Counted from the first letter of the stretch, positions 53,146 to 62,274 are shown. The stretch is 64,000 nt of DNA from Flavobacterium johnsoniae (GCF_030388325.1 NZ_CP103794.1:558001-622000); one strand, 5' to 3'. Notes: generated from the sequence alone by a model not told the origin. Numbers and translations: made by a program.

Positions 53146-55578
53146 ATGGAGACTAAAAAAAGTTACACCGCAATAAAAGTTTTATTCAGCTATGTTGCAT
53201 TATTAGCTTTGGTTGTCACCGTTGGATGGTTTCTGTATTCTGAAAATGTTGTTTACAATAAACTAGAAGACAAAATTGCTTTAGAAAAAACCAAAATACT
53301 ACGAGTAAGCAGACTTTACTCAAATGTTTATAAAACGGAAAGTCTAGCAAGACAAACCATTCAAAATAACTCTCAAAAAGATTTCAAAAACTATTTGATC
53401 GAAACAGATTCGCTTCGCAAACGAATCGATACTTTAAAACAAATTGTTACAACAGAATATCAAAAAACACTTTTAGATAGTGTAACTTATTTTTTGGCTG
53501 AAAAAACCGAAAACATCAAGCAATTAAGAGAAATTAAAAACAAAGCAGATGACGAAACTTCTGTAAATAATGCCATTGATGAAATTACCAAAATGGAGTT
53601 CAATTTGAGAAAATTGGAACTTCAGGATTTCACCAAAAACCCAAATCAATTAGGGAGTTATCAGCGAAACGTTTTACAGCGTTATGTTGATTATATGAAT
53701 TCTAATATTCCAGACGACAGCACAAATACTTTAAGCAAAAAAGCTTCAGATTCGATTTTAGCGAATTCTAAAAAGCTTTTAAGTTCTGTAAAATTAAAAG
53801 CGGAGAAGAAAAAAGAATCTTTAAATTTTGAAGAAAATAAATTGCTTCAGAACGAAATTGCCATTTCAGATCAGCTTAGAAAAATACTTCGAATTATTGA
53901 ACGAGAAATCATCATCAACTCCATAAAGAGCAATACATTAAAAGAAAAATCATTAAAAAGAGTCAATGAAATTGTAACGGCTTCGGCAGTAATTGGTTTA
54001 TTATTGACTTTATTTTTCTCTATTTTAATTGTAAGCGATTATTCGAAATCTCAAGTTTATAAAAAGCAATTGGAGATCGCTAATTTCAAAACCAAAAACC
54101 TGCTCAAAAGCCGCGAACAATTAATTTCGACAGTTAGTCACGACTTAAAAACGCCTTTAAGCACCATTGTCGGTTATTCTGAACTTCTTGGAAATTCAGA
54201 CATTAACACCAAACAATCTTATTTCGTTAAAAACATTAAAAATTCTTCTGAGTATATTTCTCAGTTAGTTCAAGATTTGCTGGATTTTTCAAAAATAGAA
54301 GCAGGAAAAATTACAATAGAAAAAGTTCCGTTTTTACTTCCGGAAATTATTGAAGATATTGCTAGAAATATTCAAACCGTTTACAAGCATAAAAACATCG
54401 ATTTAATTATCAATATTGATGAGAAATTTCAAAAACGTATTGTTGGCGATCCATTTAGATTGAAACAGATTCTGACTAATATTATCGGAAATGCCTATAA
54501 ATTTACAGAAGAAGGATATATTAGAATTGCCGCTTTCGCGAATGATGAGCAGTCTTTTACCATTACAATTCAAGATACAGGAATCGGAATCGAGAAAGAA
54601 AACCAGAAATTAGTCTTTGAAGAATTTGCTCAAGCGAATGAAAACATTGAAAAAAAATATGGCGGAACTGGTTTAGGATTATCAATTTGCCAGAAAATAA
54701 TTTCTATTTTGGGAGGTAAATTAAACCTTGAAAGTGTTTTTGGAAAAGGAAGCACTTTTAAAATCCAATTGCCTCTAATATTTGATAATAGCCAGAATAA
54801 TCCCGCTGCTCCATCAAAACCTAAAACTGCAAAGAATACTAAAAAACAAACTTTTATTGTGGTTGATGATGATATTAATCTTTTAAATCTGACTTGCGGC
54901 GTTTTAAGACAAGAACAACATCAAGTTCTTTCTTTCAGCAATCCTGAAAAGGCTTTAGAAGCCATTCAGAATACACCTTTTGATTTTGTTATTACGGATA
55001 TTCAAATGCCAGGAATTGACGGATTTGAGTTATTGGAAAAACTTCGTGAGCTTCCTATTTTTAAAAATCAGCCTGTAATTGCTTTAACCGGAAGAACAGA
55101 TTTGGACCTTTCTGTTTACAAAGATGCTGGTTTTACTACGGTTGTAAAAAAACCTTATTCGCCAAAGATTTTATTGGAAACGATTCAGCATATTTTAGAT
55201 CACGAAGAAATTCCTGAAACTGAAACTACTGAGGTTCAAAACCATAATTCTTCGCAAATGTATTCTCTAGAAACCTTAAATGATTTTCTGGGGAAAGACG
55301 AATCTGCTTTGAAAGAAGTTTTAAATTCTTTTATAGAAACAAGTATCGAGAATTTAGCTTCTTTAAAAACCGCAGTTAACGAAGAAAATCATGAAGAAAT
55401 AAAATCAATCGCACATAGAATTGCGCCAATGTTCAGACAAATTCAAGCCAATGAAATTGGAGAACTCCTTAAAGATTTGGAAAAAGAAGATCTCAACAAA
55501 ATTGATATAAAAAGTACATTTGCTGATTTGAAAAGTAAAATAGAAACGTTATTCGAAAATTTAAAACAGGAAATTTAA
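53146..55578 (+). CDS. Hybrid sensor histidine kinase with receiver and HPt domains
   Basis: An 810-aa membrane kinase. TM1 (about 10-30) and TM2 (about 278-300) bound a helical extracytoplasmic sensor of about 245 residues with no family I can name. The HisKA has His332 in STVSHDLKTPLSTIVGYSELL. The HATPase domain contains NIIGNAYKFTEEG, DTGIGIEKENQ and GGTGLGLSICQKI. A receiver domain carries Asp618 (VITDIQMPGIDGFELLE, KKPYSP). A C-terminal HPt domain has His757 (IAHRIAPMFRQI). The phosphorelay therefore ends at an HPt, and the natural next acceptor is the NtrC-type regulator convergent with it at 55772-57130. Confidence 0.93.
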   Translation: METKKSYTAIKVLFSYVALLALVVTVGWFLYSENVVYNKLEDKIALEKTKILRVSRLYSNVYKTESLARQTIQNNSQKDFKNYLIETDSLRKRIDTLKQIVTTEYQKTLLDSVTYFLAEKTENIKQLREIKNKADDETSVNNAIDEITKMEFNLRKLELQDFTKNPNQLGSYQRNVLQRYVDYMNSNIPDDSTNTLSKKASDSILANSKKLLSSVKLKAEKKKESLNFEENKLLQNEIAISDQLRKILRIIEREIIINSIKSNTLKEKSLKRVNEIVTASAVIGLLLTLFFSILIVSDYSKSQVYKKQLEIANFKTKNLLKSREQLISTVSHDLKTPLSTIVGYSELLGNSDINTKQSYFVKNIKNSSEYISQLVQDLLDFSKIEAGKITIEKVPFLLPEIIEDIARNIQTVYKHKNIDLIINIDEKFQKRIVGDPFRLKQILTNIIGNAYKFTEEGYIRIAAFANDEQSFTITIQDTGIGIEKENQKLVFEEFAQANENIEKKYGGTGLGLSICQKIISILGGKLNLESVFGKGSTFKIQLPLIFDNSQNNPAAPSKPKTAKNTKKQTFIVVDDDINLLNLTCGVLRQEQHQVLSFSNPEKALEAIQNTPFDFVITDIQMPGIDGFELLEKLRELPIFKNQPVIALTGRTDLDLSVYKDAGFTTVVKKPYSPKILLETIQHILDHEEIPETETTEVQNHNSSQMYSLETLNDFLGKDESALKEVLNSFIETSIENLASLKTAVNEENHEEIKSIAHRIAPMFRQIQANEIGELLKDLEKEDLNKIDIKSTFADLKSKIETLFENLKQEI

Positions 55579-55629
55579 ATAGAAAAAAGGCTTCATAAAA
55601 GTTGCAATCTTTAATAGATAAAAAAAAGT

Positions 55630-55684
55630 TCCAGAGGATCGGTATACATAAATTGCAAAAAAAACATGTCGCTCCTCTGGAGCT
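55630..55684. repeat. TCCAGAGGA inverted repeat in the gap between kinase and regulator
   Basis: AGTTCCAGAGGA (55630) and TCCTCTGGAGCT (about 55673) can form a stem spanning a 30-nt AT-rich centre. The 193-nt gap (55579-55771) has no gene. The stem may be a convergent terminator or a dispersed element. Confidence 0.5.
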
Positions 55685-55771
55685 TTCTATTGCATACAAA
55701 ACCTCTTTTTCTATAAATATTTTGCTTCTCCGAAGCTTACAGAAAGAAACTTTTTCTTTTTAGACGCACCT

Positions 55772-57130
55772 TTATTCTAATTCAATATTGTAATGCTTCA
55801 ATTTGTTGTAAAGTGTTTTTCTTGTAATTTTTAAAAGTTTAGCCGCTTCAGATTTATTATTTTTTGCTTTTGATAAGGCATGAATAATCGCTTCTTTTTC
55901 GTTATCAGACAAAGCAAAACTTTCGTCTGCACTTGAATCGTTTTTTTGAATTTGAAAAAATTCTGCAGGAAGCACTTCACTTTCTATAAAATCACCGCGA
56001 GTTAAAAGTGTGGCACGTTTTACACAATTTTGCAATTCGCGTAAATTTCCTGGCCAATTGTAATTTTGAAAAATAGAAACCACTTCTGGAGAAAATCCGA
56101 TAACATCTTTGTTTAATTGCTGATTGGCTTTTTCAAGAAAATAATCTGCAAAAAGCATTAAATCTTCATCACGATCTTTTAAAGATGGAGATTCAATAGA
56201 GAATTCGTTGATTCTATGGTATAAATCTTCTCTAAAATCGCCGTTTTTTACTGCTTCACGCAAATCTTCGTTTGTAGCTGTAATAATGCGTATATCGACG
56301 TTTATTTCTTTATTACTCCCAACAGGTTTAATTTTTCTTTCTTGAAGCGCTCTCAACAACTGAATTTGATTTTCGTACGAAAGGTTGCCGATTTCATCCA
56401 AAAATATAGTTCCGCCATTCGCAGCTTCAAAATAACCCATTTTATCACTGATTGCTCCAGTAAAAGATCCTTTCAAATGTCCGAAAAACTCGCTTGCCGC
56501 TAATTCTTTCGGAATCGCTCCGCAATCAACCGCAATAAAATTATTGTTTTTTCTTTGGCTTTGCTGATGAATGCTTTTGGCAATTATTTCTTTTCCAGTT
56601 CCGCTTTCACCAATAATTAAAACTGACATATCAGTCGGACTAACCAATTGAATATGATCTAAAAGTTTTTTTGAAGCAACAGAAATTCCTTTTACAAATT
56701 CATTTTCTGTAGAAGTTTGTTTTTTCGACGCTTTTTTTTCTTTAGCAGGAGCTTGTTCCTCTTCTTCTTTTGGAGCTTGCAGCGCATTATTAATTACAAG
56801 TAAAACCTCATCAGGATTGAAAGGTTTAGAAATATAATCTGCTGCACCATTTTTAATTGCTTTAACGGCAGTATTTACATCAGAGTAACCTGTCATTAAA
56901 ATAATTGGAATATGCGGGTGAGAATTCTTAAATTCAGACATTAATCCAATACCGTCAAAATCAGGCAAACGAAGATCTGTCAAAATCAAATCAAACGATT
57001 CTTTTTTGATTGCTTCGCGTGCTTCTGCGGCTGAGAAAGCAATGGTTACATCGTACGATTTCTTGATTAGAAATTTTTCTAATAGTTTACAAAACGCGAT
57101 GTCGTCTTCTATCAATAATATCTTCGGCAT
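55772..57130 (-). CDS. Sigma-54-dependent response regulator (NtrC/ZraR type)
   Basis: A 452-aa activator with three domains. The receiver has Asp52 (LILTDLRLPDFDGIGL). The central AAA+ domain has Walker A GESGTGKE, the sigma-54 contact loop GSFTGA and Walker B GGTIFLDEIG. The C-terminus is a Fis-type helix-turn-helix (NKSEAAKLLKITRKTLYNKL). It oligomerises on phosphorylation and opens sigma-54 complexes. It sits between the hybrid kinase gene and the PepSY-like array, reading in the same direction as the array but separated from it by a terminator (57198-57228). The UAS-like half-sites at 59011-59063 are candidate binding sites. Confidence 0.96.
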   Translation of the reverse strand: MPKILLIEDDIAFCKLLEKFLIKKSYDVTIAFSAAEAREAIKKESFDLILTDLRLPDFDGIGLMSEFKNSHPHIPIILMTGYSDVNTAVKAIKNGAADYISKPFNPDEVLLVINNALQAPKEEEEQAPAKEKKASKKQTSTENEFVKGISVASKKLLDHIQLVSPTDMSVLIIGESGTGKEIIAKSIHQQSQRKNNNFIAVDCGAIPKELAASEFFGHLKGSFTGAISDKMGYFEAANGGTIFLDEIGNLSYENQIQLLRALQERKIKPVGSNKEINVDIRIITATNEDLREAVKNGDFREDLYHRINEFSIESPSLKDRDEDLMLFADYFLEKANQQLNKDVIGFSPEVVSIFQNYNWPGNLRELQNCVKRATLLTRGDFIESEVLPAEFFQIQKNDSSADESFALSDNEKEAIIHALSKAKNNKSEAAKLLKITRKTLYNKLKHYNIELE

Positions 57131-57197
57131 TTGCTTTTAGGGAGTTTTTTGCTAAAATAAGACTATTAAAATTGGATTTTCACAAAATTATGCAAAA

Positions 57198-57228
57198 AAA
57201 AAGAGATTGCACGTCGCAATCTCTTTTT
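57198..57228. terminator. Terminator closing the PepSY-like array
   Basis: AAAAAGAGATTGC, loop, GCAATCTCTTTTT, with A- and T-runs on both strands. Confidence 0.85.
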
Positions 57229-57258
57229 CACCAAAAACATAAATCTAAATTCACCTAA

Positions 57259-57555
57259 TTATATTTTCAACCAGTTACCATTGACATCTGAGTATACAGT
57301 AGCCTTTTGGTCTCCAACTGATATTTCTAGTTTGTATTCTTTTTTTTCGTTTACAAATGCCTTTTCCAGTTTTGCACCTGGATAAGCCGTCTGCAAAGCC
57401 GTTTTAACAGCTGCAGGCACAGCATCTGCAGTAACTTCTGTATATTCTGTTTGAACAATTACAGTTGCTTTTGTGTCTTTAGAAACAGGCAATACATTTG
57501 CTTGAATTGACATTGTTCCGAAAAGAACTACTGCTGATAAGATTAACTTTTTCAT
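57259..57555 (-). CDS. Small secreted PepSY-like protein, copy 5 of the array
   Basis: A 98-aa protein with a signal peptide (MKKLILSAVVLFGTMSIQA), then the shared core TEVTADAVPAAVKTALQTAYPG, KLEKAFVNEKKEYKLEISVG and a terminal YSDVNGNWLKI. The fold resembles PepSY-like domains (putative beta-lactamase-inhibitor-like, PF11396), known as small periplasmic proteins of unclear role. The last of five tandem genes and the most diverged, with copies 3 and 4. Gaps between members are 15-75 nt, consistent with one operon. Confidence 0.85.
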   Translation of the reverse strand: MKKLILSAVVLFGTMSIQANVLPVSKDTKATVIVQTEYTEVTADAVPAAVKTALQTAYPGAKLEKAFVNEKKEYKLEISVGDQKATVYSDVNGNWLKI

Positions 57556-57570
57556 GATGCTGATTTTTAA

Positions 57571-57864
57571 TTATTTTTTGATGATGTTACCAGAAGCATC
57601 TGTAAAAATAGTATACTTCTTTTCTCCACTTGAAATCTCAAGTTTATACTCGTTTTTCTCGTTTTTATAAGCCTTTTCAAGCTTAGTATTCGGGAAAGAT
57701 TTTTCAATTGTAGACTTCACTGCTGCCGGAACAGCATCTGCAGTTACTTCGGTAAATCCATCTTGAATAAGTACTGATTGAGTGATCGAAATCGCTGGAA
57801 GAACTGCGGCATTAACCGATAAACTTCCTAACACAATCGCCGCTGATAAAACTAACTTTTTCAT
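57571..57864 (-). CDS. Small secreted PepSY-like protein, copy 4
   Basis: A 97-aa protein with a signal peptide (MKKLVLSAAIVLGSLSVNA), core FTEVTADAVPAAVKSTIEKSFPN, KLEKAYKNEKNEYKLEISSG and ending TDASGNIIKK. It shares VTADAVPAAVK with copy 5 and KxEYKLEIS with the family. It starts 15 nt upstream of copy 5 and follows copy 3 by 17 nt. No Cys, so no disulfides or heme attachment. Confidence 0.85.
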   Translation of the reverse strand: MKKLVLSAAIVLGSLSVNAAVLPAISITQSVLIQDGFTEVTADAVPAAVKSTIEKSFPNTKLEKAYKNEKNEYKLEISSGEKKYTIFTDASGNIIKK

Positions 57865-57881
57865 AATATTGTGGTTTAAAA

Positions 57882-58172
57882 TTATTTTTTAAGAATGTTA
57901 CCAGAAGCATCGGTATAAACGATCGATTTTTCACCTCGAACGGTTATCTCAATTTTATACTCCTTTTTGTCATTCACCCATGCTTTTTCAAGCACTACAC
58001 CAGGATAAGCGTCGTCTAAGCCTTTTTTAACAGCTGCTGGAACTCCGTCTACTTCTTTATATCCATCCTGATCATTTACTGTCTGCACCATTGTGTTGGC
58101 TACAGCAGTGGTTTCTGCGTGCATCGACAAACTGCCTAAAACAATTGCTGCCGATAGAATCAACTTTTTCAT
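57882..58172 (-). CDS. Small secreted PepSY-like protein, copy 3
   Basis: A 96-aa protein with a signal peptide (MKKLILSAAIVLGSLSMHA), core YKEVDGVPAAVKKGLDDAYPG, VLEKAWVNDKKEYKIEITVRG and ending TDASGNILKK. It is shortened by two residues before the VPAAV helix. It otherwise follows the family pattern of one helix and a strand pair. It lies 28 nt from copy 2. Confidence 0.85.
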   Translation of the reverse strand: MKKLILSAAIVLGSLSMHAETTAVANTMVQTVNDQDGYKEVDGVPAAVKKGLDDAYPGVVLEKAWVNDKKEYKIEITVRGEKSIVYTDASGNILKK

Positions 58173-58200
58173 AGTAATAGTTTTAAGGGTTAGTATTTAA

Positions 58201-58497
58201 TTATTTTTTAATCCAAGTTCCATCTGCGTTAGCAAATAGATTTCCTGTTTTATCTCCAACAGTTACTTCAAGCTTGTATTCAGACTTTGTATTTTTAAAT
58301 GCTTTTGTTAAAACTGCATCTGGATACGCTTTTTTAAGCGCGTCTGTTACGGCTGCTGGAAGTTCTTCTAATTTAATCTCTGTATAATCATCTTGGATAG
58401 AGATTGTTTTTACGATAGTATTTGAAATTGGCGAAGTTGAAGCAAATGATGTTAAACCTCCCAAAACGATTGCGGCTGATAAAAATAAATTTTTCAT
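58201..58497 (-). CDS. Small secreted PepSY-like protein, copy 2
   Basis: A 98-aa protein with a signal peptide (MKNLFLSAAIVLGGLTSFAS), then YTEIKLEELPAAVTDALKKA, VLTKAFKNTKSEYKLEVTVG and FANADGTWIKK. By my count 81 of 98 residues match copy 1, so the two are a recent duplication. Gap to copy 1 is 74 nt, the longest in the array, without a visible terminator. Confidence 0.87.
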   Translation of the reverse strand: MKNLFLSAAIVLGGLTSFASTSPISNTIVKTISIQDDYTEIKLEELPAAVTDALKKAYPDAVLTKAFKNTKSEYKLEVTVGDKTGNLFANADGTWIKK

Positions 58498-58571
58498 GAT
58501 AATTCTGTTTTAATATTGTTAATTTGATCTTAGTATTCTTGATCTGGATTTTCAAAATCTATAAGATTAGA

Positions 58572-58868
58572 TTATTTTTTAATCCAAGTTCCGTCTGCAT
58601 TAGCGAAAAGATTTCCAACTTTGTCACCTACTGTAACATCAAGTTTATACTCAGATTTTTCGTTTTTATATGCTTTAGTAATTACAGCTTCTGGATATGC
58701 TTTTTTCAAAGATTCAGTAATTGCTGCTGGTAATTCTTCTAATTTGATTTCAGTGTATTCGTCTTCAACAGAAATCGTTTTTACGATTGTATTATTTACT
58801 TGTGTAGTTGAAGCGAATGAAGTTAAACTTCCTAAGACAATTGCGGCTGATAAAAATAAATTTTTCAT
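58572..58868 (-). CDS. Small secreted PepSY-like protein, copy 1 (first in the array)
   Basis: A 98-aa protein with a signal peptide (MKNLFLSAAIVLGSLTSFAS), core YTEIKLEELPAAITESLKKA, VITKAYKNEKSEYKLDVTVG and FANADGTWIKK. The first gene after the regulatory region that carries the -24-like element and the four AAGTGTKTA half-sites, so its promoter probably drives the whole array. It is expected to be periplasmic or secreted, with an unknown binding partner. Confidence 0.87.
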   Translation of the reverse strand: MKNLFLSAAIVLGSLTSFASTTQVNNTIVKTISVEDEYTEIKLEELPAAITESLKKAYPEAVITKAYKNEKSEYKLDVTVGDKVGNLFANADGTWIKK

Positions 58869-58933
58869 AACGTATATATTTAAATTAATAGTTGTTTACG
58901 CTTTAGGTAATGAAATTATTATGCCGTAAAAGA

Positions 58934-58950
58934 AAAGAACTGTGCCAAAC
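58934..58950 (-). promoter_or_regulatory. Sigma-54 promoter candidate of the PepSY-like array
   Basis: On the minus strand: TTGGCACA-GTTC-TTTTC. The -24 part matches TTGGCAC exactly. The -12 part lacks the GC of TTGCW, so the match is partial. It is about 65 nt upstream of the first gene. An alternative is a primary-sigma promoter, but no exact TAnnTTTG is nearby. Confidence 0.45.
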
Positions 58951-59010
58951 CCGTTAAAGCCTTATTTTTAAAGGGTTTCTTTAAATATGCCAAAAAACAG
59001 CCAATATTAA

Positions 59011-59063
59011 AAAGTGTGTAAATGAAGAAAAAAGTGTGTAATAAGTAAACACTTAAAGTGTTA
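59011..59063. promoter_or_regulatory. UAS-like cluster of AAGTGTKTA half-sites
   Basis: AAAGTGTGTA at 59011-59020 and again at 59031-59040, 20 bp apart (two helical turns). Then a perfect palindrome AACACTT-A-AAGTGTT (59048-59062) adds one forward and one inverted half-site. The cluster lies about 65-115 bp upstream of the -24 element, the normal position for enhancer sites of NtrC-type activators. The regulator at 55772 is the obvious candidate. No such repeat was seen elsewhere in the window. Confidence 0.6.
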
Positions 59064-59130
59064 CCTTAGAAAAATTTCAAGTATCAAGTTGAATCTAAAG
59101 AACGTATTCAAAACTTATATAAAGAAAAAA

Positions 59131-59152
59131 GGCTGTCAAAAAATTGACAGCC
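59131..59152 (-). terminator. accC terminator
   Basis: GGCTGTCAA, loop, TTGACAGCC, then TTTTTTC on the minus strand. Confidence 0.85.
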
Positions 59153-59159
59153 TTTATAA

Positions 59160-60506
59160 TTATTCTGGATTATTCATTTTAAATGTATCCATAAATGCAG
59201 TTGTATAATCTCCTGCAATATATTTTGGATCATCCATTAATTGTCTGTGGAAAGGAATTGTAGTTTTCACACCTTCAATTACGAATTCATCAAGAGCTCT
59301 TCGCATTTTGCTGATAGCTTCTTCACGAGATTGTGCAGTTGTAATTAACTTAGCAATCATAGAATCGTAGTTTGGCGGAATGCTATATCCTGAATACACG
59401 TGAGTATCTAAACGAACTCCGTGTCCTCCTGGCATATGAAGCGTAGTAATTTTTCCTGGTGAAGGTCTGAAATCATTATAAGGATCTTCAGCATTAATAC
59501 GACATTCGATAGCATGTAATTCAGGAAGATAGTTTTTACCAGAAATCGGAATTCCAGCAGCAACCATAATTTGCTCACGAATTAAATCATAATCAATAAC
59601 TTGTTCTGTGATTGGGTGCTCTACTTGAATACGAGTATTCATTTCCATGAAATAGAAGTTTCTGTGTTTGTCAACCAAAAACTCTACAGTTCCAGCTCCT
59701 TCATATTTAATGAACTCAGCAGCTTTTACAGCAGCCTCACCCATTCTAGCACGAAGTTCATCTGTCATAAACGGAGAAGGAGTTTCTTCCGTTAATTTTT
59801 GGTGACGACGTTGTACAGAACAATCTCTTTCAGAAAGGTGACAAGCTTTACCATAAGCATCACCAACAACCTGAATTTCGATATGACGTGGCTCTTCAAT
59901 AAGTTTCTCCATGTACATTCCGTCATTTCCAAATGCTGCAGCAGCTTCTTGACGTGCGCTTTCCCAAGCTTTTAAAAGCTCTTCTTCCTTCCAGATAGCA
60001 CGCATTCCTTTTCCACCACCACCAGCTGTAGCTTTCATCATAACTGGATAACCAATTTCTTTAGCTGTTTTTTGTGCATGTTCGTAAGATTCTAATAATC
60101 CGTCTGAACCTGGTACACAAGGTACTCCTGCCGCTTTCATTGTAGCTTTTGCAGAAGCTTTATCTCCCATTCGGTCGATCATTTCAGGAGCCGCACCAAT
60201 AAATTTGATTCCGTGCTCTTGACAAATTTTTGAGAATTTAGCATTCTCAGAAAGAAATCCATAACCTGGATGAATTGCATCTGCATTTGTAATTTCTGCA
60301 GCTGCAATAATATTTGACATTTTCAAATACGATAAGTTACTCGGAGGAGGACCAATACAAACCGCTTCGTCAGCAAATTTAACGTGTAAACTTTCTGCGT
60401 CGGCTGTAGAGTAAACTGCAACAGTTTTGATTCCCATTTCCTTACATGTACGAATTACACGTAGTGCAATTTCTCCTCTATTCGCAATTAATATTTTTTT
60501 AAACAT
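59160..60506 (-). CDS. accC: Acetyl-CoA carboxylase, biotin carboxylase subunit
   Basis: A 448-aa ATP-grasp enzyme that carboxylates the biotin on AccB with ATP and bicarbonate, the first step of fatty-acid synthesis. Landmarks: [20 protein letters not shown] start, [13 protein letters not shown] glycine loop, [16 protein letters not shown], and [16 protein letters not shown]. It follows accB (105 nt) and fabH on the same strand and is ended by the hairpin at 59131. The gap to accB has ATTAGATAATT and TCTAAAATC simple repeats. Confidence 0.97.
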   Translation of the reverse strand: MFKKILIANRGEIALRVIRTCKEMGIKTVAVYSTADAESLHVKFADEAVCIGPPPSNLSYLKMSNIIAAAEITNADAIHPGYGFLSENAKFSKICQEHGIKFIGAAPEMIDRMGDKASAKATMKAAGVPCVPGSDGLLESYEHAQKTAKEIGYPVMMKATAGGGGKGMRAIWKEEELLKAWESARQEAAAAFGNDGMYMEKLIEEPRHIEIQVVGDAYGKACHLSERDCSVQRRHQKLTEETPSPFMTDELRARMGEAAVKAAEFIKYEGAGTVEFLVDKHRNFYFMEMNTRIQVEHPITEQVIDYDLIREQIMVAAGIPISGKNYLPELHAIECRINAEDPYNDFRPSPGKITTLHMPGGHGVRLDTHVYSGYSIPPNYDSMIAKLITTAQSREEAISKMRRALDEFVIEGVKTTIPFHRQLMDDPKYIAGDYTTAFMDTFKMNNPE

Positions 60507-60611
60507 CTTACTTTAATTAGATAATTAGACAATTTGATAATTAGATAATTTTAGATGATCAATAAAAATCGCTTATAAATCAATCTAAAATCTAAAATCT
60601 AAAATCTAAAT
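60507..60611. repeat. ATTAGATAATT and TCTAAAATC simple repeats between accB and accC
   Basis: TAATTAGATAATTAGAC-type words (60515-60558) are followed by tandem AATCTAAA units (60580-60609). The first type also occurs at 8107-8150 and the second at 17535, 38009 and 38194. Confidence 0.65.
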
Positions 60612-61100
60612 TTATGATGGATCTACTAAGAATAAAGGTTGGTCAAATTCTACTGGAGACATATCGTCAACTAGAATTTTTACAATTTTACCAGAAACTT
60701 CAGATTCGATTTCGTTGAATAATTTCATTGCTTCAATTACACAAAGAACATCGCCTTTAGATACAGTACTTCCTACTTCAGTAAATACTGGTTTGTCTGG
60801 AGATGGTTTTCTATAGAATGTTCCAATGATTGGAGATTTTATAGTAATGTATTTAGAATCGTCTTTAGCAGCCGGAGCTTCTGGAGTTACATTTACAACT
60901 GTTGGAGCTGTAACTTGTGGAACTTGAGCTTGCGGTAAAGCTGCTTGAGCAGGTAATTGCTGTACATAAGTTGCTTCAGTTACATTTGTTTCTAAAGTTG
61001 TTCTGATCGTGATTTTCACATCATCCATTTCTAACTTCACTTCTGCAACGCCCGAATTTGCAACAAATTTGATTAGGTTTTGAATTTCTTTTAAATCCAT
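60612..61100 (-). CDS. accB: Acetyl-CoA carboxylase biotin carboxyl carrier protein
   Basis: A 162-aa BCCP. An N-terminal helical part ([17 protein letters not shown]), a Pro/Ala/Gln-rich linker (about 48-78) and the biotinyl domain with Lys126 in [13 protein letters not shown] (the usual AMKLMNE with Phe for Met) are present. The protein carries CO2 between AccC and the carboxyltransferase. It lies between fabH and accC in the standard Bacteroidota order. Confidence 0.97.
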   Translation of the reverse strand: MDLKEIQNLIKFVANSGVAEVKLEMDDVKITIRTTLETNVTEATYVQQLPAQAALPQAQVPQVTAPTVVNVTPEAPAAKDDSKYITIKSPIIGTFYRKPSPDKPVFTEVGSTVSKGDVLCVIEAMKLFNEIESEVSGKIVKILVDDMSPVEFDQPLFLVDPS

Positions 61101-61123
61101 AATGATTCGTTTTTAGTTTTAAT

Positions 61124-62122
61124 TTATTTCTTATCGTAAGCCCATTTTAAATAGATAGATCCCCAAGTGAATCCACCACCAAAGGCAGCAAAGATAACAT
61201 TATCTCCTTTTTTCAATTTATCTTCAAAATCAGCTAATACTAATGGAAGAGTTCCAGAAGTAGTATTTCCGTATCTTTCAATGTTTACCAAAACTTTAGA
61301 ATCATCCAATTCTAATCTTCCAGCAGTAGCATCAATAATACGCTTGTTTGCCTGGTGTGGTACTAACCAGTCAACATCCTGATTTGTCAAATTATTTCTT
61401 TGTAAAATCAATTCGCTGGCATCTGCCATGTTCGTTACAGCATATTTGAAAACAGTTTTACCGTCTTGCATAATATTGTGCTGTCTGTTTTTTACTGTTT
61501 CTTCGCTAGGCGGAATCAAAGAACCTCCTGCAGGGATTTTAAGAAAATCGCGTCCTACACCATCACTTCTTAGATATTCATCCTGCAAACCTAAACCTTC
61601 ATAATTTGGTTCGAAAAGAACTGCACCAGCTCCATCGCCAAAAATAATACAAGTTGCTCTGTCTGTATAATCTACAATTGATGACATTTTATCGGCACCA
61701 ATTAAAAGTACTTTTTTGTAACGTCCAGACTGCACATAAGCCGCAGCAGTAGACATTCCGTACAAGAAACTTGAACACGCTGCTTGCAAATCGTATGCAA
61801 ATGCATTTGTAGCTCCAATTTCTGTTGCAACATATACTCCTGTAGAAGCCACCATCATGTCTGGTGTTGCTGTTGCCATGATAATCATATCAATCTCTAA
61901 CGGATCGATATTTGCTTTTGCAATTAAGTCCTGTGCTGCTTTTATTGCAAGGTATGATGTCCCTTTATCAGCATCTTTAAGAATTCTTCTTTCTTTAATT
62001 CCTGTTCGAGTGGTAATCCACTCATCATTGGTTTCAACCATTGTTTCTAAAACTTTGTTTGTAAGAACAAAGTCAGGAACGTATCCTCCAACAGCGGTAA
62101 TTGCGGCTGTGATTGTATTCAT
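61124..62122 (-). CDS. fabH: Beta-ketoacyl-ACP synthase III
   Basis: A 332-aa thiolase-fold enzyme that condenses acetyl- or branched acyl-CoA with malonyl-ACP to start fatty acids. The catalytic Cys116 is in DLQAACSSFLYG, the His in WLVPHQANKRI and the Asn in ERYGNTTSGT. Flavobacteria use branched starters. It lies 24 nt upstream of accB, in one operon. A terminator (62246-62274) separates it from rpmF. Confidence 0.96.
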   Translation of the reverse strand: MNTITAAITAVGGYVPDFVLTNKVLETMVETNDEWITTRTGIKERRILKDADKGTSYLAIKAAQDLIAKANIDPLEIDMIIMATATPDMMVASTGVYVATEIGATNAFAYDLQAACSSFLYGMSTAAAYVQSGRYKKVLLIGADKMSSIVDYTDRATCIIFGDGAGAVLFEPNYEGLGLQDEYLRSDGVGRDFLKIPAGGSLIPPSEETVKNRQHNIMQDGKTVFKYAVTNMADASELILQRNNLTNQDVDWLVPHQANKRIIDATAGRLELDDSKVLVNIERYGNTTSGTLPLVLADFEDKLKKGDNVIFAAFGGGFTWGSIYLKWAYDKK

Positions 62123-62245
62123 TATATTCTACTATTTTCCTTCCAAATTATCATTAATTTGAAAAATTTTTAAAAGGCTTGAAAATTACAAAAAAAAACG
62201 AAACGATTTTGTCTATATTTTCCTAAAAAACGAAAATTATAACCA

Positions 62246-62274
62246 ACAAAAAAAACTCTCACTATGTGAGAGTT
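62246..62274 (-). terminator. rpmF terminator
   Basis: AACTCTCAC, loop, GTGAGAGTT, then TTTTTTTG on the minus strand, between rpmF and fabH. Confidence 0.85.
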
